6,388 nt of DNA from Candidatus Izemoplasmatales bacterium (GCA_028691335.1 JAQUZK010000083.1:1-6388); one strand, 5' to 3'; positions 1 through 6,148 are shown, counted from the stretch's first letter. Numbers and translations are program-made. Notes: generated by a model from the sequence alone, not told the origin.

Positions 1-1
1 G

Positions 2-541
2 ACCGTTGTAATCGTTGGTTGTGGTCCGATTGGGTTGATGGGTGTTGATGTTGCTTTAGCTTGTAAAGCGAAGAAAGTTATAGCGATTGAAGTCAATGAA
101 TTTAGAAGAAATTTAGCTAAAGAATTAGGCGCTACTCATGTTATTAATCCAATTGAAGAAGATACTTATGAAAAAGTTATGGAATATACAAACCACAAAG
201 GCGCGGATGTTGTTTGTGAGTTTTCCGGAAATAGAAGCGCGATTGAAGCAGCTTTTAAATATATTAAAGCTGGTGGCGGAATGTCAATGTTAGGTTTGCC
301 AAGTGAAAATGTTTGTTTAAATATCGCAGATGACATTGTATTTAAAGGTATACATATATACGGAGTTGTCGGTAGAAGAATTTATGATACTTGGTATAAA
401 GTGAAAGAATTATTAGATAATGATTTATTGCATTTAGATAAAATAATTACTCATCAGTTTCCTCTAAGTAAGATAAATGAAGCTGGAGAAGTTATGAATA
501 ATAAAAACTGTGGTAAGATTATTTTAATTCCAGGAGAGTGA
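2..541 (+). CDS. tdh: L-threonine 3-dehydrogenase, C-terminal part (5' end outside window)
   Basis: NAD-dependent, zinc-containing medium-chain dehydrogenase that oxidises L-threonine to 2-amino-3-ketobutyrate, the first step of threonine breakdown to glycine; cytosolic. The reading frame is open from base 2, giving 179 visible codons against about 340 for the full family protein, so the N-terminal catalytic zinc domain lies to the left. The visible part begins at the Rossmann NAD site, G-C-G-P-I-G (visible residues 6-11), with the acidic end of beta-2 in 'IAIEVNE'. The C-terminal segments 'FKGIHIYGVVGR', 'TWYKV' and 'IITHQF' match, from memory, the threonine-dehydrogenase branch (E. coli Tdh has FKGLFIKGIYGR, ETWYKM, IITHRF) rather than generic alcohol or sorbitol dehydrogenases. 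It stops at TGA 539-541, 8 nt before kbl, the next enzyme of the pathway, so the two are almost certainly cotranscribed. The truncation is only the window edge; no frameshift is seen. Confidence 0.95.
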   Translation, partial: TVVIVGCGPIGLMGVDVALACKAKKVIAIEVNEFRRNLAKELGATHVINPIEEDTYEKVMEYTNHKGADVVCEFSGNRSAIEAAFKYIKAGGGMSMLGLPSENVCLNIADDIVFKGIHIYGVVGRRIYDTWYKVKELLDNDLLHLDKIITHQFPLSKINEAGEVMNNKNCGKIILIPGE

Positions 542-544
542 GGT
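540..544 (+). promoter_or_regulatory. Shine-Dalgarno of kbl, decides the ATG start
   Basis: GAGGT sits 5 nt before ATG 550 and overlaps the tdh stop codon. The competing in-frame GTG at 538, which would overlap tdh by 4 nt, has an AGGAGA directly abutting it with no spacing, which is unfavourable. The product starting at 550 also begins where Kbl proteins normally begin. Confidence 0.7.
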
Positions 545-549
545 ATAAA

Positions 550-1731
550 ATGGGAAATAGTTTAGAGTATTTAAAAAATCAAGTTGAAGAGCTAAAGAAA
601 GATGGAGTTTATCGAAAATTACCGATAAACTATGGTCCATGTTCTAATGTAATTGATTTGAATCATAATCAAGTGGTTAATCTATCCTCAAACAATTATC
701 TAGGTCTAGCTAGCCATGATAGAGTGAAAAAAGCCGCAATTGAGGCTGTTGAAAAATACGGAGCTGGAACAGGAAGTGTTAGAACTATAGTTGGTAATAT
801 GGATCTATTAGAGAATTTAGAGATTCTTCTAGCTGAGTTTAAAAAAGAAGAAGCTGTAACTTGTTTTCAATCAGGACTTAATTGTAATATCGGTGCTATT
901 CAAGCGATAGTAAATAAGGGTGATTTAATCATTAGTGATGAGTTGAATCACGCATCTATAATTGATGGTGTTAGATTATCTAGAGCTGATAAGGCTGTTT
1001 ATAAGCATTCTAATATGGAAGATTTAGAGAGAATATTAAAAGAAAAAAGAGATAACTATAATACTGTTTTGATTATTACTGATGGAGTTTTTTCTATGGA
1101 TGGAGATTTAGCTAAACTTCCAGAAATAGTTAAGATTGCTAAAAAATTTAATTGCTTGACTTATGTAGATGATGCTCACGGAAGCGGAGTTCTTGGTGAA
1201 AGCGGTAGGGGAACTGTGGATCATTTTAAATTACATGGACAAGTAGATTTTATAATTGGAACACTTTCTAAAGCAATTGGTGTGATTGGTGGTTATGTTG
1301 CATCTAAAGCAGTTGTTAAAGATTGGTTATTACACCGCGCTAGACCTTTGTTATTCTCGACCGCATTACCTCCAGCTGCTATTGGAGCGACAATTGAATC
1401 TGTAAAAATGTTAATGGAAAGTGAAGAGTATACAGATAAATTGTGGGATAATGCAAGATATTTTAAAGAAAAAATGTCTAAGTTAGGCTTTGATATAGGC
1501 CATAGCGAAACTCCTATTACTCCAGTAATGGTAGGTAGTGAGTCAAAAACTATGGAGTTTTCAAGAGAATTATTAAAAAATGGAGTTTTTGTATCAGGAA
1601 TAGTATTTCCAACAGTTCCAAAAGGCACGGGAAGATTAAGATGTATGATTAGTGCAATGCATACAAAAGAAGATCTTAATTTTGCGATTGATGTTTTTGA
1701 AAAAGTTGGTAAAGAATTGAATATAATTTAA
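550..1731 (+). CDS. kbl: Glycine C-acetyltransferase (2-amino-3-ketobutyrate CoA ligase)
   Basis: PLP-dependent enzyme of the alpha-oxoamine synthase family. It cleaves 2-amino-3-ketobutyrate with CoA to glycine and acetyl-CoA, completing threonine degradation begun by Tdh; cytosolic homodimer. From ATG 550 the product is 393 aa, the usual length (E. coli Kbl is 398). Visible landmarks are the N-terminal 'LKKDGVYRKLP', 'NNYLGLASH' near residue 50, 'DDAHGSG' with Asp207 and His210 contacting PLP, and 'TLSKAIG' with Lys241 as the Schiff-base lysine, followed by 'GGYVAS'. The C-terminal 'GTGRLRCMISAMHT' is also family-typical. The near relative BioF (8-amino-7-oxononanoate synthase) has the same fold, but the adjacent tdh and the Bacillus-type Kbl wording 'GRGTVDHF' and 'TLSKAIGV' favour Kbl. 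GTG 538 would add four residues (MRYK) and is less likely. A hairpin terminator follows the TAA immediately. Confidence 0.95.
   Translation: MGNSLEYLKNQVEELKKDGVYRKLPINYGPCSNVIDLNHNQVVNLSSNNYLGLASHDRVKKAAIEAVEKYGAGTGSVRTIVGNMDLLENLEILLAEFKKEEAVTCFQSGLNCNIGAIQAIVNKGDLIISDELNHASIIDGVRLSRADKAVYKHSNMEDLERILKEKRDNYNTVLIITDGVFSMDGDLAKLPEIVKIAKKFNCLTYVDDAHGSGVLGESGRGTVDHFKLHGQVDFIIGTLSKAIGVIGGYVASKAVVKDWLLHRARPLLFSTALPPAAIGATIESVKMLMESEEYTDKLWDNARYFKEKMSKLGFDIGHSETPITPVMVGSESKTMEFSRELLKNGVFVSGIVFPTVPKGTGRLRCMISAMHTKEDLNFAIDVFEKVGKELNII
1697..1727 (+). promoter_or_regulatory. Candidate promoter inside the 3' end of kbl for the DUF1361 gene
   Basis: TTGAAA (1697-1702) and a consensus TATAAT (1722-1727) are separated by 19 nt, longer than the ideal 17. 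Transcription would begin around 1734, right at the foot of the hairpin after kbl, and yield a leader of about 40 nt for the DUF1361 gene. This would give that gene its own transcript despite the terminator. In an AT-rich genome a TATAAT can arise by chance, so this is only a candidate. Confidence 0.3.
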
Positions 1732-1757
1732 AAAACAAGTGATTTTTCACTTGTTTT
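1732..1757 (+). terminator. Hairpin terminator after kbl
   Basis: The left arm AAAACAAGTGA (1732-1742) and right arm TCACTTGTTTT (1747-1757) pair perfectly over 11 bp around a TTTT loop. It starts one base after the kbl stop. The right arm ends in a T run that serves as the U tract, although no long T run lies beyond the stem, so termination may be partial. The A-rich left arm would also give a U-rich tail on the other strand, but no leftward gene ends here. Confidence 0.75.
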
Positions 1758-1765
1758 ACATATTT

Positions 1766-1772
1766 GGTGGTG
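1766..1772 (+). promoter_or_regulatory. Shine-Dalgarno of the DUF1361 gene
   Basis: GGTGGTG lies 3-9 nt before the tandem ATGs at 1776 and 1779. In-frame TTG 1764, GTG 1767 and GTG 1770 fall on or inside this purine-rich element and have no ribosome-binding sequence of their own, so the start is placed at ATG 1776, with 1779 equally possible. Confidence 0.5.
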
Positions 1773-1775
1773 TAT

Positions 1776-2456
1776 ATGATGAATCGGTCCGTATCCTATG
1801 TTCAAGCTGTGATACATTTAGTGATCTTTGTTGGGTTTTATTTTTTATCAGCTATTGTTTCTTTGATAGTATTAGATGGTATACATATTATGATGATTTG
1901 GAATGCTTTTTTGGCTTTTATTCCTGTTTTTATTGTATATTTATTTGAGAGGTTTAAGAAGAGTAAAATCTGGAGTTTAGTCTTATTTTTGTCTTGGTTT
2001 TTCTTTTATCCAAATAGCCTTTATTTAGTGACTGATTTGATATATCTTAGTAAAGATAATTACATGGTTGATACAGGTTATACATTATCTTATTTACAGG
2101 ATATACCAAGCTATTTAGCATATTTTCATCTTTTTATTGGAGCTATGCTTGGTATAATGACGGCTTTTTTCAGTTTTGATTATTTCTATGAAGAGTTTAA
2201 AATTAGGTTTAAAAAGTTTCGCCATCTGTATTTTATTTTTATTCCTTTGATATCAAGCATTGGTATTTATATTGGTCGTTTTCTTAGATATAATAGTTGG
2301 GATTTGTTAAATGTCTTTGGAATTGTAAAAGACTTTTTTAGGGGCTTTTCCTGGTTTTCATTGTTATATATAGGAATCTTTATGATGATCCAGTATTTAG
2401 TGTTTGGATATATTTATTTGAGTAGAAGAATAAAAAAGGGTTTAGAAAAAATCTAA
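1776..2456 (+). CDS. DUF1361 family integral membrane protein, function unknown
   Basis: A 226-aa very hydrophobic protein with about six predicted membrane segments (roughly residues 10-33, 38-58, 65-82, 112-135, 150-168 and 194-214) and lysine/arginine-rich loops and tail. Two conserved blocks identify the DUF1361 family: 'FYPNSLYLVTDLIYL' at residues 77-91, ending the third helix and leading into a loop, and 'GRFLRYNSWD' at 167-176, ending the fifth. The polar and charged residues of these blocks (Asn80, Asp87, Arg168, Arg171, Asn173, Asp176) are the likely functional core. The family has no established biochemical role that I know of. Start choice is among ATG 1776, ATG 1779 and upstream TTG/GTG codons. 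Its neighbours do not indicate a role: a terminator separates it from kbl, and sdaA converges on it. Its stop TAA lies inside the terminator stem and overlaps the sdaA stop by 4 nt counting both genes. Confidence 0.8.
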   Translation: MMNRSVSYVQAVIHLVIFVGFYFLSAIVSLIVLDGIHIMMIWNAFLAFIPVFIVYLFERFKKSKIWSLVLFLSWFFFYPNSLYLVTDLIYLSKDNYMVDTGYTLSYLQDIPSYLAYFHLFIGAMLGIMTAFFSFDYFYEEFKIRFKKFRHLYFIFIPLISSIGIYIGRFLRYNSWDLLNVFGIVKDFFRGFSWFSLLYIGIFMMIQYLVFGYIYLSRRIKKGLEKI

Positions 2457-2466
2457 ACCTTTTTTT
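2432..2466. terminator. Bidirectional terminator shared by the DUF1361 gene and sdaA
   Basis: Arms 2432-2446 and 2452-2466 form a 15-bp stem (core GGTTTAGA with TCTAAACC, one G-T pair at 2438/2460) around an A5 loop. An A6 run flanks it on the left and T runs lie on the right, so a U tract follows the stem on both strands. The stop codons of the two convergent genes are both inside the right arm (TAA 2454-2456 on +, TAG on - at 2455-2453), so the stem encodes the last residues of both proteins. Confidence 0.9.
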
Positions 2467-3637
2467 TATAGTGTTTCGCCAAACCCCCAATGCTGGTTTC
2501 ACGATATGATTCAAGTAAATCTTTTCCTGTTTCCATCATTGCTTCAACCACGGTGTCAAAAGAAACTAATCTAGTATCAATCAATAATGTTGCTAGTTCG
2601 CCGGCATTCATTGCCCTAACTGCAGCGACTGCATTTCTTTCTATACAGGGTATTTGAACGTAACCAAGGATTGGATCACATGTAAGTCCTAAATGATGTT
2701 CTAAGGCGATTTCGGCAGCATACTCTATTACTTCAATTGAACCATTTTCAAGTTCACTGTAAGCAGATGCGGCCATAGCGCAAGCTGTTCCTATTTCAGC
2801 TTGGCAACCAGCTTCAGCTCCTGAGATAGATGCATTATGTTTTACTATGTTACCAATGATTCCAGCAGTAGCTAAGGCGTCTAATATTTTCTCGTCAGCA
2901 TACTTTCTAATATCTCTCATATAATACAAAAGACTTGGTAATACACCACTAGCTCCACAAGTAGGTGCTGTAACTACAGTTCCGCCACTTGCATTAACTT
3001 CAGAGGTAGCGTATGCATAAGCGCTTAAGAGTCTTAGTTCAATCGATACTTTGTTTTTTAAGTCATGTAAAAGAGATTGAGCTTTTCTTTTGACTTCTAA
3101 AAGTCCAGGGAGATATCCTTCTTGATGGAGCCCTAAATTGATAGTTTCTTTCATGACTCTCCAGATGTTTCTTAAGAAGTCTTTGAAGTCTTTGTCTTCA
3201 TGTTTATACACATATTCATATAGGGTTAAATTATTTTGATTACAGTAGTCTTTTATCTCTTGAAAATTTTTATGTGGGTATACATGATTCTTCTCTTTTA
3301 ACTCATCGCCTTTTCTTAAAATTGAACCACCACCGATAGAATAGTACCTTTCTTTACCGATAATTTGATTATCTTTATAGATAATGATGTCCATAGTGTT
3401 GGGGTGTTCTAATTTAAGTTCTTTAGAAAAATGAACTTCTGCATTCACTAAAGTCTCGCGTATTATTTTATCAGTTAAATGTCCTAGTCCCGTAAAACTT
3501 AAACTACCCATAAGAGTAACTTCGTAAAAGTCACCTTGGTAGTTTTTTTTGACTTCTTGACAAATTTTTTCTGGGCCCATTGTATGAGAACTAGATGGAC
3601 CTCTACCTATTTTATATAATTCTCGTATTGATTCCAT
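2453..3637 (-). CDS. sdaA: L-serine ammonia-lyase (iron-sulfur L-serine dehydratase), single chain
   Basis: Deaminates L-serine to pyruvate and ammonia using an oxygen-sensitive [4Fe-4S] cluster; cytosolic. The 394-aa chain carries both family domains: an N-terminal beta domain beginning 'YKIGRGPSSSHTMGP' (residues 8-22), with 'GSLSFTG' and 'YYSIGGGS', and a C-terminal alpha (catalytic) domain with 'APTCGASG' (224-231) and 'NASISGAEAGCQAEIGTAC' (268-286). Cys278, Cys320 and Cys331 are spaced 42 and 11 apart, as in the three cluster cysteines of characterised type-2 enzymes (Cys343/385/396 in Legionella). The protein is about 60 residues shorter than E. coli SdaA, mostly in the beta domain before YYSIGGG, and ends KHYKKKV without the cysteine found near the C-terminus of the E. 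coli and Legionella enzymes. ATG 3637 fits the family N-terminus. It lies 1 nt after the speB stop, with no Shine-Dalgarno visible in the preceding 25 nt, pointing to coupled translation as third gene of the speA-speB-sdaA operon. Confidence 0.93.
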   Translation of the reverse strand: MESIRELYKIGRGPSSSHTMGPEKICQEVKKNYQGDFYEVTLMGSLSFTGLGHLTDKIIRETLVNAEVHFSKELKLEHPNTMDIIIYKDNQIIGKERYYSIGGGSILRKGDELKEKNHVYPHKNFQEIKDYCNQNNLTLYEYVYKHEDKDFKDFLRNIWRVMKETINLGLHQEGYLPGLLEVKRKAQSLLHDLKNKVSIELRLLSAYAYATSEVNASGGTVVTAPTCGASGVLPSLLYYMRDIRKYADEKILDALATAGIIGNIVKHNASISGAEAGCQAEIGTACAMAASAYSELENGSIEVIEYAAEIALEHHLGLTCDPILGYVQIPCIERNAVAAVRAMNAGELATLLIDTRLVSFDTVVEAMMETGKDLLESYRETSIGGLAKHYKKKV

Positions 3638-3638
3638 A

Positions 3639-4493
3639 CTATTTATGCAATAACAATATCATTTCTCTTAATGCTTTAGCAGCTACAACTGTAGAGACAT
3701 TTGAACTGTCAAGCATTGGAGCTAATTCTACTAAGTCCGCTCCAACAACATTGTTTAGTTTCTCAAATTTTTTCATAGCGTCTAGTAGATCTTTGAAAGA
3801 CATGCCTCCTGGTTCAGGTGTACCCGTTCCAGGAAAAATTGATGGATCTAAAACATCTAGATCGATTGTTATATATACTGGTTTATCTTTAATTTTATCG
3901 ATTATTTCTTCTAAACCTTCAAAATCAAATTTCCTCATGAAAGTATGACCATCTTCAGCGAATTTAAATTCACTTTTATCTCCTGATCTAATTCCAAATT
4001 GATAGATTCTGTTATCCCCTAAAATGTCATAACACCTTTTTATAACAGTTGCGTGTGAAAGTTCTCTTCCAAGAAATTCATCACGTAAGTCTGTATGGGC
4101 ATCAAGATGAATTATATTGAGGTCAGGGTATTTTTCTTTTAAAGCTCTAACGACTGGATAAGTAACTAGATGTTCTCCGCCTATCATCATTGGTTTTTTA
4201 GAGTCTTGAAGAATTTGTTTAGTATTCTCATATACTATTTCTAGTGACTCTTCTACAAGTCCCATAGGCAATTCTAAATCACCGATATCAACTGTATGAT
4301 AATCCTTTAAATCCATATTTTTATAGGGCGAATACCATTCGATGCCTATTGATTCTACTCGAATTGCATTGCCGGCAAATCTCGTGCCTGGGCGATATGA
4401 TGTTGTATTATCAAGAGGTACAGAGAATAATACTACCTTGCTTTCATTATATTCTGATTTACAACTTTGAAATGATAAATCAACTTTTTTCAT
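3639..4493 (-). CDS. speB: Agmatinase (agmatine ureohydrolase)
   Basis: Manganese-dependent ureohydrolase that splits agmatine into putrescine and urea; cytosolic. The 284-aa product is close to Bacillus-type SpeB length (about 290). All binuclear Mn ligands of the arginase/agmatinase family are present: His108 in 'GGEH', Asp131, His133 and Asp135 in 'DAHTD', and Asp211 and Asp213 in 'DLDVLDP', followed by the signature 'PGTGTPEPGG' (221-230). His147 in 'SHAT' sits where the agmatinase catalytic histidine is expected. 'YRPGTRFAGNAIR' (33-45) and 'EWYSPY' are typical of the SpeB branch. Arginase, formiminoglutamase or guanidinobutyrase share the fold, but the upstream arginine decarboxylase makes agmatine the natural substrate. 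ATG 4493 overlaps the speA stop (ATGA, 4 nt) and is preceded by AAGGAGA at a 6-nt spacing, a strong ribosome-binding site located within speA. Confidence 0.93.
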   Translation of the reverse strand: MKKVDLSFQSCKSEYNESKVVLFSVPLDNTTSYRPGTRFAGNAIRVESIGIEWYSPYKNMDLKDYHTVDIGDLELPMGLVEESLEIVYENTKQILQDSKKPMMIGGEHLVTYPVVRALKEKYPDLNIIHLDAHTDLRDEFLGRELSHATVIKRCYDILGDNRIYQFGIRSGDKSEFKFAEDGHTFMRKFDFEGLEEIIDKIKDKPVYITIDLDVLDPSIFPGTGTPEPGGMSFKDLLDAMKKFEKLNNVVGADLVELAPMLDSSNVSTVVAAKALREMILLLHK

Positions 4494-5989
4494 ATTAAGT
4501 CTCCTTCATATTTAATCCAATTTTCTTTATCTACAATTTGAACATAATCGATATCTGTATCATTGTCGATATCGCTTTGAAGGGCTCCGCCTTTTTCTTT
4601 GTAGAATTTGATGTCTTTAACGACATCTTCAGTTATTACCTCACCTGGGATTATAATTGGAATTCCTGGTGGATAAATCATGATAGATTCAGCTGAGATT
4701 TCATCAACTGCATCTTCTAGCTTAACTAAATTTTTTGGTGCGTGATAAGCATCACGTGGTCTTGCATAAGGTTCAGGGAATTGATATCTAAACTCTATTT
4801 TAGGAAGTTTATCTCTAGATTTAAAGTATTTTTCTGACAGCTTTCTAAATGCAATAACTAGTCTTTCTAAATCTTGTTTTGTCGTACCAATCGTTAATAC
4901 GCAAAGTATCATATGCGATTCTGCTAGTTCTAACTGGATGTTATAATTTTTCTTCATCATTTGATATACATCAAATCCTGATAACCCTAAATCACTTACT
5001 TTAACCATCAGTTTAGTTTCGTCATAGTCAAAACAGCCTTGATTTAGTAGGTAATCTTTATCTATAACAGAAATTCCTGGGATAGTTTTCAATTTTTCTC
5101 TAGCTATTTTTGCTAGTTTAAGAATGTTTGTTACTCTAGTTTTACCTTCAAAATACATTGTTTTTCTCGCCACATCCAAAGAGGCCATTAGTAAAGAACT
5201 AGGAGATGTAGATTGCAACATATTTAAAGTAGCTCTCAATCTTTGATGATCAATTCTTTCGCCTTTTGTAAGAATTACCGAGCTTTGTGTTAAACTGCCT
5301 GCAGTTTTATGCATTGATGTTGCGCTGATGTCCGCACCGGCTTCCATAGCTCCGAGAGGTAAACGATGAGAGAAGTAAAACTGAGCTCCATGTGCCTCAT
5401 CCACCATAACTACTAAGTTATGAGTATGGGCATAATCTGTTATTCTTTTAATGTCTGATACAACGCCGAAATAGGTTGGGTTTATCAAAAATATAGCTTT
5501 TGCATCGGGGTTGTCATCGATGGCTTTTTTTACTATGTCAAAGCTTACATCGTTAGCTATTCCTACTAATTCATCGATATTAGGTTTTATAAAAATCGGC
5601 ATAGCTCCACTTAAGATAAGTCCATTAATTACAGACTTGTGTACATTTCTTGGTAAAATTATTTTATCATTAGCTTTGCATACGCTCATTACCATAGCTA
5701 AAATACCAGTTGTAGTCCCGTTGGTAAGAAAATATGATCTATCAGCGCTCATGGCTTCCGCCATCAAGCCTTGGGCTTCATTGATGACTCCCGTTGGATA
5801 ATTTAGATGATCTAAACCGACTGGGGAATTAGCGTCAAGCAAATATAGTTTTTTACCTACATATTTTTGCATATCATTTTCGATTCGACCAAGTTTATGA
5901 CCGGGTACATCAAATGGTGCTACACGACTATTTCCGTATTCTTTTAACTTTGTAAAAAATGGTGTATTTTTCTGTTTCGGATCTCTCAT
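4490..5989 (-). CDS. speA: Arginine decarboxylase (Orn/Lys/Arg decarboxylase family, PLP fold type I)
   Basis: Decarboxylates L-arginine to agmatine, the substrate of SpeB encoded next. The 499-aa product matches Bacillus-type SpeA (about 490 aa), which is unrelated to the much larger fold-III SpeA of E. coli. Visible elements in order are 'DVPGHK' (27-32), 'LTNGTTTG' (88-95, PLP phosphate region), 'LPRNVHKS' (112-119), 'INPTYFG' (169-175), 'DEAHG' with Asp197 and His200, and 'SMHKTAGSLTQSS' with Lys228 as the PLP Schiff-base lysine. The C-terminal domain carries 'YPPGIPIIIPGE' (439-450). Lysine and ornithine decarboxylases belong to the same family and substrate cannot be read from motifs alone; the agmatinase partner argues for arginine. 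ATG 5989 has AAAGGG 7 nt upstream and matches the family N-terminus. First gene of the leftward operon, with its promoter expected in 5990-6199. Confidence 0.9.
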   Translation of the reverse strand: MRDPKQKNTPFFTKLKEYGNSRVAPFDVPGHKLGRIENDMQKYVGKKLYLLDANSPVGLDHLNYPTGVINEAQGLMAEAMSADRSYFLTNGTTTGILAMVMSVCKANDKIILPRNVHKSVINGLILSGAMPIFIKPNIDELVGIANDVSFDIVKKAIDDNPDAKAIFLINPTYFGVVSDIKRITDYAHTHNLVVMVDEAHGAQFYFSHRLPLGAMEAGADISATSMHKTAGSLTQSSVILTKGERIDHQRLRATLNMLQSTSPSSLLMASLDVARKTMYFEGKTRVTNILKLAKIAREKLKTIPGISVIDKDYLLNQGCFDYDETKLMVKVSDLGLSGFDVYQMMKKNYNIQLELAESHMILCVLTIGTTKQDLERLVIAFRKLSEKYFKSRDKLPKIEFRYQFPEPYARPRDAYHAPKNLVKLEDAVDEISAESIMIYPPGIPIIIPGEVITEDVVKDIKFYKEKGGALQSDIDNDTDIDYVQIVDKENWIKYEGDLI

Positions 5990-6028
5990 TAAGCATCCCT
6001 TTCTTCATAAAAGTTATATTTTAAAACT

Positions 6029-6058
6029 ATATCAAAATAATATCATATTTTGTGACAA
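6029..6058 (-). promoter_or_regulatory. Candidate promoter of the speA-speB-sdaA operon
   Basis: On the - strand TTGTCA (6058-6053) lies 17-18 nt before TTGATA/TGATAT (6035-6029), giving a sigma-70/sigma-A-like arrangement with a start near 6022 and a leader of about 30 nt. An alternative -10, TATGAT (6047-6042), is closer to consensus but has only a weak -35. The -35 lies inside the palindrome TTTTGT-G-ACAAAA (6048-6060), which could be an operator. AT-rich sequence makes such matches easy, so this is moderate to low confidence. Confidence 0.35.
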
Positions 6059-6095
6059 AACAAAAGAAATTTAATCGGTAAAATTGTCCTTAGGT

Positions 6096-6101
6096 TATAA
6101 T
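6096..6101 (+). promoter_or_regulatory. Isolated consensus -10 (TATAAT), distal candidate promoter for the right-end gene
   Basis: A perfect TATAAT, preceded by GGT (a partial extended -10), lies about 100 nt upstream of the right-end gene. No good -35 is found at 16-18 nt. If used it would give a leader of about 92 nt containing a T8 run. Weak evidence. Confidence 0.25.
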
Positions 6102-6148
6102 CGGAATCATCATAAAATTTAGCATTTAATTTTTTTTCTTATAAGGGC

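Noticed and set aside
538..552. GTG 538 as the kbl start with a 4-nt GTGA overlap with tdh
   Set aside because: The purine-rich element abuts the GTG with no spacing, while ATG 550 has GAGGT at 5 nt and matches the usual Kbl N-terminus.
1293..1628. 111-codon open frame on the - strand inside kbl
   Set aside because: It lies wholly antisense to the strongly conserved kbl coding frame, has no ribosome-binding site and its product resembles nothing; a shadow of kbl.
1732..1757. Hairpin considered as a riboswitch or small RNA element for the DUF1361 gene
   Set aside because: It is a single perfect short stem with a T4 loop and too little sequence for any known aptamer; a terminator explains it better.
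1739..1948. 69-codon + strand frame overlapping the start of the DUF1361 gene
   Set aside because: It starts in the hairpin loop region, is rich in Cys, Phe and Tyr as expected of a frame-shifted membrane-protein gene, and overlaps the better supported DUF1361 frame.
3595..3948. 117-codon + strand frame across the speB/sdaA junction
   Set aside because: Antisense to conserved SpeB residues including the Mn-ligand region; no independent support.
5511..5801. 96-codon + strand frame inside speA
   Set aside because: Antisense to the conserved PLP-binding region of SpeA; a shadow frame.
6112..6140. AT-only inverted repeat AAAATT/AATTTT followed by a T8 run, resembling a rightward terminator
   Set aside because: The stem is 6 bp with no G-C pair, and no + strand gene ends upstream of it; more likely ordinary AT-rich intergenic sequence.
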